17,020 nucleotides of DNA, from contig JAUVJW010000014.1 in the NCBI GenBank assembly GCA_030596465.1, positions 1 through 17,020 of the forward strand, given 5' to 3'. The translations under genes and the position numbers were made by a program. Position 1 is the stretch's first letter, and every line of letters starts with the position of its first letter. This document shows, piece after piece, positions 1-8,900 of the stretch. The notes beneath the pieces are model-generated. The model did no database searches. It had not been told where the DNA came from and saw nothing but the letters and a program-made list of their open reading frames with translations. Source of the DNA: Candidatus Fermentibacteraceae bacterium. GTDB lineage: Bacteria; Fermentibacterota; Fermentibacteria; Fermentibacterales; JCC-6.

Positions 1-491
1 GCTCGTGCGGAGCAAGACTTGGCAACATGATAAGCAGAAACAAAGACATTATGGACGCGGCACTCAAACTCGGTCAGGCAAGACTCTGCCCCCCTACTCT
101 GGCTCAGTACGGTGCGGCCTGGATCTACCATCATCTTTCCGAAAACTACTATAAAGAGATTCTGACCACATATCAGAGCAGAAGAGATCTACTCATGGAG
201 GAACTTGCGGATGTGGAAGGTATATTCTTCCTTAAGCCGGAGGGAGCATTCTACGCAACCATACAGCTCCCGGTAAAAGACGCGGACAGATTTGCTTCCT
301 GGATGCTGACAGACTTCCAGTTCGAAGGGGAAACAACCATGGTTGCCCCCGCGGCGGGATTCTACGCAACACCGGGGCTGGGTCTTGATCAGATCAGGAT
401 TGCCTTTGTTCTCTCTGATGATAAAATGAGAAAGGCTCTGAGAATCCTCAAAGAGGGGCTTAAAGCCTACATTAATCAGGAGAGTAAGTGA
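1..491 (+). CDS. PLP-dependent class I/II aminotransferase, C-terminal part (5' end off window)
   Basis: The reading frame is open from base 3, so the gene began before the window. The first visible residues, S-C-G-A-R-L-G, match the segment that directly follows the PLP-binding lysine in aspartate-aminotransferase-like fold-type I enzymes; the lysine itself should lie a few codons before the window. The rest is the small C-terminal domain. The stretch D-Q-I-R-I-A-F near the end carries the conserved arginine that binds the substrate carboxylate in this superfamily. About 162 residues are visible of an expected 380-400. Substrate cannot be told from this part. The TGA stop overlaps the GTG start of the decayed cupin copy (GTGA at 488-491), so the genes look co-transcribed and translationally coupled. 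Confidence 0.9.
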   Translation, partial: SCGARLGNMISRNKDIMDAALKLGQARLCPPTLAQYGAAWIYHHLSENYYKEILTTYQSRRDLLMEELADVEGIFFLKPEGAFYATIQLPVKDADRFASWMLTDFQFEGETTMVAPAAGFYATPGLGLDQIRIAFVLSDDKMRKALRILKEGLKAYINQESK

Positions 492-710
492 AGATACTGA
501 AACTTGCGGATGCCCTTTGAGGTGTGTTTCATTCTTCTCAAAGGAGAAGAAACTCTTGCTGTGAACCAGAACTCGCATCAGCTTACAACAGACAATGTTG
601 CAGCATGCCTTCCGGAAACCAGACGGAGCTGGAGAAACTTATCCGCCGAGGGTGATTTTATGATTCTTGCGCTGAAAATAAAAGACGATAGAGAAAAGAG
701 TGGAGAAAAT
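488..710 (+). pseudogene. Decayed cupin-domain gene (first of a tandem pair)
   Basis: A start site is intact: AGGAG at 478-482, five-base spacer, GTG at 488. Nine codons read M-K-I-L-K-L-A-D-A, closely matching M-K-I-L-K-M-S-D-Q of the next gene, then Leu and a stop at 518-520. In the next frame, from about 513, the similarity resumes with P-F-E-V-C-F-I-L-L-K-G, which aligns with P-V-D-V-F-F-Y-V-L-E-G about 38 codons further into the intact copy. So roughly 115 bases, including cupin motif 1 with its metal histidines, are missing and the frame is changed. The motif-2 histidine is also absent (T-R-R-S-W-R-N where the intact copy has P-H-C-W-Y-N). The shifted frame runs on into the next gene without a stop, so a 181-aa fused product from TTG 504 or ATG 510 is possible; I think decay more likely. 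Confidence 0.7.
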
Positions 711-1049
711 GTGAAAATATTAAAAATGTCAGACCAGGAACCTGCAAAAAATCCCCATGGTGTCGATGTAAGAAGGGTCTATGAGAGTGAACATGCCCTC
801 TCCAGCATCATTACAATGAAACCCGGAGAAAAACTCATCCGCCACATCACACCGGTTGATGTTTTCTTTTATGTGCTTGAGGGCACAGGCGTGGTTGAAG
901 TGGGTGAGGAAAAGGAAACTGTATCCGCTGATACAGTAATTGAGAGTCCGAAGAATATCCCCCACTGCTGGTACAACGAGAGTAACGCCGATCTGCGTGT
1001 GCTTGTAGTGAAGATTCCCAGACCGACCACAAACACACAACTGCTGTAA
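711..1049 (+). CDS. Small single-domain cupin protein
   Basis: 112 residues, the size of a stand-alone cupin_2 beta-barrel. I start it at GTG 711 because GGAG at 702-705 sits five bases upstream and the N-terminus M-K-I-L-K matches the start of the decayed copy. Motif 1 is seen around residues 39-60 (P-G-E, R-H-I-T, then F-Y-V-L-E-G) and motif 2 around 78-87 (S-P-K-N-I-P-H-C-W-Y-N). Two histidines, H45 and H83, are candidate metal ligands; the usual second histidine of the H-x-H pair is replaced by Thr. Reaction and ligand are unknown. The protein is cytosolic and lies downstream of the aminotransferase in what looks like one transcript. The open frame continues upstream to 504, so a longer start cannot be excluded. 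Its stop is one base from the stop of the convergent RND gene. Confidence 0.75.
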   Translation: MKILKMSDQEPAKNPHGVDVRRVYESEHALSSIITMKPGEKLIRHITPVDVFFYVLEGTGVVEVGEEKETVSADTVIESPKNIPHCWYNESNADLRVLVVKIPRPTTNTQLL

Positions 1050-1050
1050 A

Positions 1051-4000
1051 CTACAGTTTCCTTCTGTGCCAGCCATCCAGCATCACATACAGAATGGGAA
1101 GAACCACCAGTGTCAGCGGTGTGGCCACCAGCATTCCTCCGATAACTGTTCGGGCCATGGGAGCCCAGATTTCGGCACTGCTGCTGCCTCCAAGTGACAG
1201 CGGGATCAGGGCAAGTATTGTTGTACCGGCAGTCATGAGAATCGGCTTCAATCTAACCCTGCCCGCCTGAATTATTGCCTCTCTCGCACCGATTCCACTT
1301 TTCCTTCTCAGGCTGTTGGCAAAGTCCACCAGAACAATTCCGTTGTTAACCACAATGCCAATAAGCATGAGAATTCCCACAAGAGAGGTCAAGCCCATAG
1401 TGGTTCCAGTCAAAATTAGAGTCCATATCACCCCTATGAGCGCCAGAGGTATCTCAAATATGAGAATAAAAGGCTCCAGCAGAGATTCGAACTGAGCAGC
1501 CATCACCATGTAAACAAGTACAATGGCAACAAGAATAGCCAGCCCCATACTGCTGAAGGACTCCTTCTGGTCCTCGATGTCGCCTGTGATCTCCCATCTG
1601 GCATTGCCGGTATCAGTTGTGTCCATCATAGCTTCCACATCAGCGGCAACATCACCCAGAGGCCTTCCGTCCAGCTTGCAGAAAACACTGACAACACGGC
1701 TTCTGTCCAGACGGCCAATCTTGTTCGGAGAGAAGGAGGTTCTGAAAGTACCCCAGAAATCAAGAGGAGCGCCGTTCACCGGCAAAGCAGCTACAGCTTC
1801 CCGGGAAGAACGATATCTCTCGGCGTACCTGAGATTCACATCAATATCCGTACCCGCGTCGTTCAGTGTTGTTGCGTTCAGACCAAGCATTCCAATGGAA
1901 ATTTCCGAGGCCAGTTGTGCCCTTGAAAAACCTCTGAGAGACAAAACACCATCGTCGGGGATGTAATCAATACGGGTAAGCCAGCTTTCCAGAGATGATA
2001 CTTCATCAATTGTTCCGGGGATGAGTTCAAGATTATCCCTTACTTGATCCCCAAGAGCCTTCAATGTGTCCAGATCGGAACCAAACAGATTGATCTGGAT
2101 GGGATACTCATTGCCAATGGGAACACCAGTCTTGATGGAGTACCCTATTCCGGGCATTTCTGAAAGCACGTTCCGTACTGCCAGATTATACTCCGGAACA
2201 CTGGTGTTTCTCTCCTCCTCCGGCTTCAGATAAAACGTCATGGTTATCCTGCTTGTCGCGTCAGATCCGAACATCGCCCCGATTCCTTCCGATCTTCCCA
2301 CATCCACCACAAGATGCTCCAGATCGCCGGGTTCGAACACTGCGCTCAGCGAATCTTCCATTAAAAGGGCCAGACTGTCGGTGTAAGAAAGATTTGTTCC
2401 ATCGGGAAGACTGATTATCACCTCGATGATGCCTTCCTCCAGCTCCGGAAGAAATGAAGATGGTATAAAGCGGAACATGAACATTGAAAGAAAAAACAGA
2501 ACAACTACCGGAATAAGAGTTTTCAGCCTGTGAGCAGTGCAGTAAACAAGAAACCGCTGATACAGAACATCCAGCTTACTGAGTCCTCGTTCTATTTTTG
2601 CAGAGATTGATCCGCTCCCCTGTTTCTTCGTGAGGTTTTTCGATCTTGAAGCAAGCAGGGGAATCAGTGTCATGGCAATAAACAGAGATATAATAAGAGC
2701 AGATGATATAGTGATGCTCAAGTCTCTGAATATCTGACCGGTCATTCCCTTCACGAAGAGCATGGGTATGAACACCGCCACCGTGGTCAGTGTAGACGCG
2801 GCAACTGCCATGCTTACTTCTGACGCTCCCCGGCAGGCCCCTTCAACCGATGAATCACCTTTCAGTATTTTTCTATGGATGTTTTCAAGGACAACCACAG
2901 AGTTATCCACAATCATACCTATGGAAATACTCAGGCCCGCAAGACTCATGATGTTCATATCCACGCCAAACAGGTACATAGCCGCAAATGTTGTTATAAA
3001 CGATAGAGGCATTGAAATGCTGACAATTCCCGCGTTAACCACTGATCCCAGGAAAAACATAAGCACAGCCGCCGCAAGAAGAATTGCTTGAACTCCTGTC
3101 ATCAGAAGACTCTTTGTCGAATCCAGCACAAAATCCTTCTGTGTGTAAACCAGCTCAATACCAAGAGTACCCGAAAAATCCTCGGAAATCTCAGCGATCT
3201 GTTCCTCAAGAAGTCTGCATGTGTTCACAGTGTTGGCGTCTCCGCTTTTCCTCAGAAAGAGAAGTACGGAGTTCCCGCCGTCAAGCCTGCTTGTACTGCT
3301 CTCGTCTCTGCTGCCGTCATTTATATCCGCCACATCCCTGAGTCTGACAGGAATCCCGCCGTGGGAACCGATAACCACTTCACCAAGCTGTTCAAGTGAT
3401 GAGAATCCTGATTCCACACTGATGTAAATTTCCGTGTCCTCTGAATCAATGTCACCTCCGGGCCGATTTCCCTGAACAGCATTAAGCGCTCCGTAAACCT
3501 GCGTGAGGGGGATGTTTCTCTCCGACAGAAGAACAGGATTGACAGATACATTAATCTGGCGCGTCTCTCCACCGGAGATGTTGCAGGAAGCAACACCTGG
3601 AACTCTGATCAGTAAAGGTTCTATTCTGTCTTCTACAAACTGCCTGAGCTCACCGCTGTTCAGTATGTCGCTGCTGACCCCGAGTATTGCCAGAGGTTTA
3701 CCGCTGGAAGACAACGCCATGATAACAGGATCAAGAGCCCGATCGGGAAGATCGTCTTTTATCTGATCAATAGCCTCTCGCACATCCCTTTCCACCTCAT
3801 CAGCATCAGCCGATGTGGAAACAATCACCGAAACTCCGCTGGTGGCATTGCCGGAGGAGGATTCAATAGAGGTTACACCCTCTATGCCTGATACGGCATC
3901 CTCAATGGTTTTGGTTACCAGATCCTCAACCTCTGCCGGTGCTGCTCCCGGGAGAACAGTCACAATCATGATCTCTCCCATGTCAACCTTGGGTAGGTAG

Positions 4001-4104
4001 TTCAGCCCCAGCTGAGTCAGGGCGAACAAACCGGCACCTCCCATTAAAATAAAAATCATCAGGAAAGTTGTTCCTCTTTTAACAGCGAGTTCAGGAAGAT
4101 TCAT
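1051..4104 (-). CDS. RND-family efflux pump, inner-membrane subunit (AcrB/HAE1-like)
   Basis: 1017 residues, the usual length for a hydrophobe/amphiphile RND pump that exchanges protons for drugs or lipids in a tripartite envelope-spanning complex. Visible features are TM1 at about 12-31, a first periplasmic loop beginning L-P-K-V-D and carrying a porter-domain repeat, a TM2-6 cluster at about 332-490, a second long periplasmic loop, and a TM8-12 cluster after about 860. The TM4 motif reads G-M-I-V-D-N-S-V-V-V-L-E-N (D400, N401), so only the first of the two AcrB aspartates is present. In TM10, G-I-V-V-N-N-G-I-V-L-V-D has Asn920 where AcrB has Lys940. This variant relay occurs in many HAE1 pumps outside the AcrB group. 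The ATG overlaps the adaptor stop (ATGA, 4101-4104), so translation is coupled. No outer-membrane (TolC-type) gene is in the operon. Substrate unknown. Confidence 0.93.
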   Translation of the reverse strand: MNLPELAVKRGTTFLMIFILMGGAGLFALTQLGLNYLPKVDMGEIMIVTVLPGAAPAEVEDLVTKTIEDAVSGIEGVTSIESSSGNATSGVSVIVSTSADADEVERDVREAIDQIKDDLPDRALDPVIMALSSSGKPLAILGVSSDILNSGELRQFVEDRIEPLLIRVPGVASCNISGGETRQINVSVNPVLLSERNIPLTQVYGALNAVQGNRPGGDIDSEDTEIYISVESGFSSLEQLGEVVIGSHGGIPVRLRDVADINDGSRDESSTSRLDGGNSVLLFLRKSGDANTVNTCRLLEEQIAEISEDFSGTLGIELVYTQKDFVLDSTKSLLMTGVQAILLAAAVLMFFLGSVVNAGIVSISMPLSFITTFAAMYLFGVDMNIMSLAGLSISIGMIVDNSVVVLENIHRKILKGDSSVEGACRGASEVSMAVAASTLTTVAVFIPMLFVKGMTGQIFRDLSITISSALIISLFIAMTLIPLLASRSKNLTKKQGSGSISAKIERGLSKLDVLYQRFLVYCTAHRLKTLIPVVVLFFLSMFMFRFIPSSFLPELEEGIIEVIISLPDGTNLSYTDSLALLMEDSLSAVFEPGDLEHLVVDVGRSEGIGAMFGSDATSRITMTFYLKPEEERNTSVPEYNLAVRNVLSEMPGIGYSIKTGVPIGNEYPIQINLFGSDLDTLKALGDQVRDNLELIPGTIDEVSSLESWLTRIDYIPDDGVLSLRGFSRAQLASEISIGMLGLNATTLNDAGTDIDVNLRYAERYRSSREAVAALPVNGAPLDFWGTFRTSFSPNKIGRLDRSRVVSVFCKLDGRPLGDVAADVEAMMDTTDTGNARWEITGDIEDQKESFSSMGLAILVAIVLVYMVMAAQFESLLEPFILIFEIPLALIGVIWTLILTGTTMGLTSLVGILMLIGIVVNNGIVLVDFANSLRRKSGIGAREAIIQAGRVRLKPILMTAGTTILALIPLSLGGSSSAEIWAPMARTVIGGMLVATPLTLVVLPILYVMLDGWHRRKL

Positions 4105-5162
4105 TGTTCCACCACCCGAATCGGTGTTCCCTGGGAAACAAGTGTGTTCCCAAGAGAGATAACCGAGTCACCTGGAATCAGTCCTTCCGTTATCTCATAT
4201 CTGTTACCGTTCCTTATTCCGCTTGTAACTCTCCGGATTGAAGCTTTCCCCTCATGTACCACCGCGACCTCCCAGATGAATTCGCTTACAGGTGTCATTG
4301 TGCTGCCCGGAAGAACAACAGCGTTTTCTTTTGTAGCCAGTGAAACCATGGTAACGCCGGATAAGCCAGGTATCAGAGTTCCTGTGGTATCCGTGAACTG
4401 GACTGTCATTGCGACCAGTCCGGAAACCGCGTCTGCGGTCTCGGAAACAGAGACAACAGAGCCGGGAAACAGCCGGCCTGGAAAATGATCAGTGGTAAAC
4501 ACAGCGGGAAGTCCCTCTCTCAGTTTGTGGATGTGTCTGGGAGCCACCAGCAGTTCCGCTCTGATTACTCCGACACCAAAAATACTGAGAAGAGGGCCGG
4601 CAGCGGGATTTCCCTCTGTTGCTATTATCCTGCCCACAATGCCATCAAACGGAGCAAGCACAAAACCGTTCCTTGCGGAAACTGATGAAGCGTTGTAGCT
4701 GGCTACAGCCTGGTGACAGGTGGCCTCCGAAGCTCTTGCCTCAGTTTCAATCCGTTGGAACTCATCGGCGCTCATGGCACCTGTTTCCGCAAGCTCAACT
4801 GCTCTCCGGAGATTACTCTGAGCATACTCCGAGGATGCTCTTGCAGCAGTAAGCATTGCTGCCGCGTCAGAGATCATTGCTCTCTGAAGATCATCAGTAC
4901 ACAGTACGAGAAGTCTCTGACCGGCTAAAACACTGTCGCCCGCTAAAACCAGCACCTCTTCAACCACGCCCGGTACTGACACTGAAACAACAGCCTCTGA
5001 AGCAGCTTCAAGCCTGCACGAAGCGTTCACAGTCTCAGATATCACAGAAGACTCTACTGTAATAACGCTTACAGGAATCACATCTGCTACGGTTATCTTA
5101 CCCTCTCCGCATCCGACAGAAAGAAGAACTATGGGAATTAAGGCTTTTATCAGGTTCTTCAT
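4101..5162 (-). CDS. RND efflux periplasmic adaptor (membrane fusion protein), lipoprotein
   Basis: 353 residues from ATG 5162; GTG 5165 would add one residue. The N-terminus has a lipoprotein-type signal (M-K-N-L-I-K-A-L then L-L-S-V-G-C, lipidated Cys18), which would tether the adaptor to a membrane facing the periplasm. Family features in order are a first lipoyl half (V-S-V-P-G-V-V-E-E-V, then G-D-S-V-L-A-G-Q), an Ala-rich alpha-hairpin at about 90-150, a second lipoyl half (A-P-F-D-G-I-V-G-R-I, then E-G-N-P-A), and beta-barrel and membrane-proximal domains to the end. It should bridge the RND pump encoded next to an outer-membrane channel found elsewhere. The start overlaps the tetR stop (TGATG) and the stop overlaps the pump start, so all three genes are coupled. 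An AGGAG lies 13 bases before the ATG, or 10 before the GTG, so the exact start is uncertain. Confidence 0.92.
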   Translation of the reverse strand: MKNLIKALIPIVLLSVGCGEGKITVADVIPVSVITVESSVISETVNASCRLEAASEAVVSVSVPGVVEEVLVLAGDSVLAGQRLLVLCTDDLQRAMISDAAAMLTAARASSEYAQSNLRRAVELAETGAMSADEFQRIETEARASEATCHQAVASYNASSVSARNGFVLAPFDGIVGRIIATEGNPAAGPLLSIFGVGVIRAELLVAPRHIHKLREGLPAVFTTDHFPGRLFPGSVVSVSETADAVSGLVAMTVQFTDTTGTLIPGLSGVTMVSLATKENAVVLPGSTMTPVSEFIWEVAVVHEGKASIRRVTSGIRNGNRYEITEGLIPGDSVISLGNTLVSQGTPIRVVEQ

Positions 5163-5770
5163 CACTTCTCAGATTCTCCTTCCCTTGATTCAAAAAATGC
5201 CTTTATCGCTGAGGAGATTACGCGCTCAACCTTCTCCCGTGTCTCAGGTTTGGAGTAATCAATATTCATCATTGGATTGTTGTTTCTTCCCCTGAGTATC
5301 AGATATTGTAGTCCGCATATTAATACAGTAACAAGGGTAACTGCCTCCTCATCAGGGATAATACCCATCTCAGCCAGAGCCTTCATTCCGTTCTTCTCCA
5401 TGCTTTTTCCAAAAGCTATAGTGAGTGGATTCTGTTCTGTAAGCTTCCAGCAAACCAGTTCCTGAGCGAGAGGGCTTTTCTGCAGCGCACGAGCATGATC
5501 AAGGACGATGCGGGTCGCAATCTCATGGTGCGGGGCATCAACCGGAAGATTATCGAAGATATCCTCCATCCTGGGACAGAGTTTCTTCTCGTTGGCGAAT
5601 CCCTCCAGAAGCCCCCCCATGGATCCGAAATACCTGTATATAAGGACCTTATCAACACCGGCTTCCCTGGCAACCGCGTTCACTCCAACGCCGGTAAAAC
5701 CCTCCCGGGTAATAAGTCTTTCAAGCCCGGCAAGTATCTTCTGCCTTGTCTTTTCCGAGTCTCTCTGCAT
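5162..5770 (-). CDS. TetR/AcrR-family transcriptional regulator of the efflux operon
   Basis: 202 residues, typical TetR length. The N-terminal DNA-binding domain is clear: T-R-Q-K-I-L-A-G-L at 8-16, then the helix-turn-helix at about 29-48 (V-N-A-V-A-R-E-A-G-V, then L-I-Y-R-Y-F-G-S). The C-terminal ligand-binding and dimerisation half is diverged, so the inducer cannot be read. It is first in the operon with the adaptor and pump, and its start lies 25 bases from a 27-bp imperfect palindrome overlapping the promoter. It is therefore very probably an autorepressor released by a pump substrate. SD is AGGAG at 5780-5784 (+ strand numbering), nine bases before the ATG. The rare feature is that the regulator is inside the operon rather than divergent from it. 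Confidence 0.92.
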   Translation of the reverse strand: MQRDSEKTRQKILAGLERLITREGFTGVGVNAVAREAGVDKVLIYRYFGSMGGLLEGFANEKKLCPRMEDIFDNLPVDAPHHEIATRIVLDHARALQKSPLAQELVCWKLTEQNPLTIAFGKSMEKNGMKALAEMGIIPDEEAVTLVTVLICGLQYLILRGRNNNPMMNIDYSKPETREKVERVISSAIKAFFESREGESEK

Positions 5771-5794
5771 GATTATATTCTCCTGAATATTATG

Positions 5795-5821
5795 TCACCA
5801 CCTGGTGTCACCAGTCGGTGA
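5795..5821. promoter_or_regulatory. 27-bp palindromic operator, probable TetR binding site
   Basis: The centre is a perfect inverted repeat, CTGGTG-T-CACCAG (5802-5814), flanked by TCACC on the left (5795-5799) and GGTGA on the right (5817-5821). Across the 13-base arms, 11 positions are complementary. TAT (5791-5793) and ATA (5823-5825) extend the symmetry after one mismatch on each side. It covers the 3' edge of the -10 box and the predicted start point of the tetR promoter, where a bound TetR dimer pair would block transcription. That TetR binds here is inferred from position and symmetry. Confidence 0.8.
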
Positions 5822-5848
5822 TATACAGTATTCCTGTTCTCCTGTCAA
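5820..5848 (-). promoter_or_regulatory. Sigma70-type promoter of the tetR-adaptor-RND operon
   Basis: Read on the minus strand, a consensus -35 box TTGACA (5848-5843) is followed by exactly 17 bases and TATATC (5825-5820, four of six matches to TATAAT). The start point would be near 5813, inside the palindromic operator, giving a leader of about 43 bases before the ATG at 5770. Confidence 0.75.
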
Positions 5849-5916
5849 ATCCATTTGTTGCATTTGATACGTTACTGAGTAATGATAAGGGGTGTCCGAA
5901 CCCAACCATCATCACT

Positions 5917-5932
5917 AACAGGTTCGCCTGTT
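5917..5932 (+). other. Small hairpin in the leader of the cyclase gene
   Basis: AACAGG-TTCG-CCTGTT forms a six-base-pair stem with a TTCG loop, 25 bases before the cyclase ATG. No T-run follows, so it is not a terminator. It may affect translation, since the start has no good SD, or it may be chance. No convincing + strand promoter was seen between 5849 and 5957; a weak TTGCAT near 5859 with ATGATA downstream is the best candidate. Confidence 0.3.
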
Positions 5933-5957
5933 CAGATAACTGAAAGACGGTCTGCGA

Positions 5958-8900
5958 ATGGCTGAAGAGCTTGGAATCCTTCTCAAGAACGCTTTTCTCA
6001 CCCGAAAACCCGCTCCTGTCTCCCCTGATCAGAATAAAGTCATGCTTGTTCCCGGAGAAAGACGCGATGTTGCAGTACTGTTCCTTGATCTGTCAGGATT
6101 CACCGCGTTCTCGGAAACACTTGATCACGAAACCGTTCACGATATCACAAAGAGTCTCATGGATGAACTGGTTTTTACCGCGGAGCAATACTCCGGTTAT
6201 GTGGATAAAATCGAAGGCGACAGGATAATGATTCTTTTCGGCGCAATCCGTTCCAGTGAAAATAACAGCAGAAGCGCAATTCTCTGCGGCTTCAAAATGC
6301 TTGAAGTTGTTGAAATTGCCGATTCAATCCTGTCAGAAGCAGGTGTTCACATGTCGGCGAGAATCGGAATTAACAGTGGCCCGGTAACAGTTGCCCCGGA
6401 TGCAATTGGCCATCTTACTGCCATGGGAAACACTGTTAATGTCGCTTCCAGGATGGAAGAGAACGCAGGCGAGAACTCTATTCTGGTAACAGACACTGTC
6501 TATTCCAACTGTTCGGAAAACATTCTCTGGGGCAAGTCCAGAGAGATCAGTATCAGGGGAATTGGTGTTCCCGTGATCAGTTGGAAACCGGTAGCGGTTA
6601 ACTACCGCAGGAATCTAATCCCCTGCCACGAATCAGTTAAAACCGTTTTTGTCGCCAGAGAAAAAGAGTACTCGCTTCTTCTGGAAACAAGAAAAAAACA
6701 GCTTGATCGTTCTTCCGGGATAAACAGAATGGGAGGCGCTCGACATCTTATTGTTGAACTCACAGGTGAGGCCGGAACAGGCAAAACCAGACTAGTTTCG
6801 GAATTTGTAAAAAATGAAAACCTGACTGCTGATTCAATTGTTCTTCGCGGAAACTCAATCCCGGATGCCCAGCCGGCTCACTGGCTCTGGTCGGCGGTTC
6901 TACAGAATCTCCTGAACCTCCAGATTCAAAATAGTATTGCCCGCGATGATTTTGTTGAAACGCTTTCCCGGTACTGTCCAGTTGACAAACTTGCGGGAGC
7001 CATGCCATTTCTTGAAAGACTTGTTTCCGCAACCTCTGATGATAACAGACTTCAAGAGCTGGGAAACAAAGCTATTGCTTCTGAAACAAAGATGGCGGTA
7101 AGGGACCTTCTTGAATCTCTTTCCGATGTCTCCCCGGTAATCCTTGTTCTGGAAGACCTGCAGTGGATGGACTCAACAGACTCCGAGGTGCTTGATTTCA
7201 TAGTAAAAAACTGCTATTCCGTTAATCCGATAATCTTCCTGCTTATTCGAAGATCTGACCATCAGAACCTTCTCCCCGAAGACATCTGTGACAACAACGC
7301 GTACTCTGTCTACAAACGGATCAGGCTTGATGAACTGGAATCACCTGAAGTTCTTGAGTTCACGGAAAAATTCATGCAGAAACTCAGTGGAGATAAACTC
7401 TACCCTTTTTCAATCGGGGCAATGGAATTTATTCACAGACACTCAAGCGGAAACCCGTTCTTCCTGCAGGAATTGCTCCTTCACCTTGTAGAATCCGGCG
7501 GCCTTTCACTTAATGACAAGGAGTGGTCTCTTACGGACAGTTCTGTTGAGTTCTCCACCCCTGGAAGTCTTACAGGTCTGCTTCAATCAAGATTGGACCG
7601 TCTTCCGGATACATGGAGGAAAACCCTACTTAACTGCGCTGTATTCGGAATGGAATTCAGGAATGATATATACAGGAGCGTTGAGGAAAAACTCGGGATT
7701 ACTCCGTGCGGGGAAGAAGTATTCAACGGTCTTGTAGAGAGACAATTTCTTGAAAGAACAGTATCAGATCAGAAAACAGGTTATGCTTTTCATCACTCCT
7801 TTATTCAGAGTACCGCTTACAAGAGCATTCTTTCTCATAACCTCAAACTTCTTCATAAAGCTGTTGCTGAGTCAATGGAAGAAATTTTCGGACAGGATGC
7901 TGAAAGAATCTCCGCTAAACTGGCAGAACACTGGGAACAGGCTGGAAACAAACCTTCTGCAATCAGATGGGGAATTATCGCTCATAAGCACGCCTCGGTT
8001 AATTACCAGTATGACGCCGTTCTAAAATGGGGAAGTAAAATTGACAGTTGGATATCCCCATGCCACGGCAATGCGAAAGCTCTGCAGGAACTGCTCGAAG
8101 TTCTCAGAAGAAACGGTATTATTCTTCAATTCACCCACCGGTGGGAAGAGTTACAGGCTCTTCTTGAGAGAATGCATATCATCGCTTCCAGTAACAAGAT
8201 GGCAGAATGGGTAGCCCGAACAGAGATAGCAATGGGTGCCTACTACACAGCAATCATAGACATGGATAACTCCCTTGAACATTTACATAAATCTCTCAAC
8301 ATCTGTAGAAAAAACGGTTATGCCGAAATTGAAGGTGATGCTCTATGCAGCCTTGGTGTTATTGCAGGAATGAATCGCGAAGTTACCCAGGCAGAAGAAC
8401 ACTTTAAGAGAGCAAGAAATTTGTTTTCAGATCAGAAGAACCGCAAGGGTATGGCGAGAGCCCTTGGCAATCTGGGTATCCTGCACAGAAACACAGGTGA
8501 AACTGATAAAGCAATTGCCCTTCTTGAAGAAGTACTGGCAATTTTCAGGGAGATAGGAGATATAAGAAGCGAAGCCGTAACCCTCGGAAACCTTGGCAGT
8601 ATGTATCAGGATAGAAATGATTCCTCCAGAGCAGAGGATCTTTTCAAAGGAGCAATTGAGATATTCCACAGACTGGGTGACAGAATGCCGGAAGGTGTAT
8701 TTCTGTGCAATCTCGGGAATGTCTTCCGAGAAAAAAATCTCTTGGCGGACGCAAGAAAATCCTACTCCGAGGCTATGGATATCATGGAAGAAATCGGTGA
8801 CAGGAGAACACTGGCCTGGATAATGACCAACCTGGGTTTGGGGTGCATTGCTGAAGATAATCTTGCGGAATCAGAAAAACTTTACAATGACGCTTCTCTT

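Noticed and set aside
189..578. 129-codon minus-strand frame over the aminotransferase end
   Set aside because: It is a shadow of the aminotransferase frame; the Cys/Arg-rich translation resembles no protein.
1044..1056. CTGTA-AAC-TACAG hairpin across the convergent cupin and RND stop codons
   Set aside because: The stem is five pairs with a short loop and no T-run on either strand, so I do not call it a terminator.
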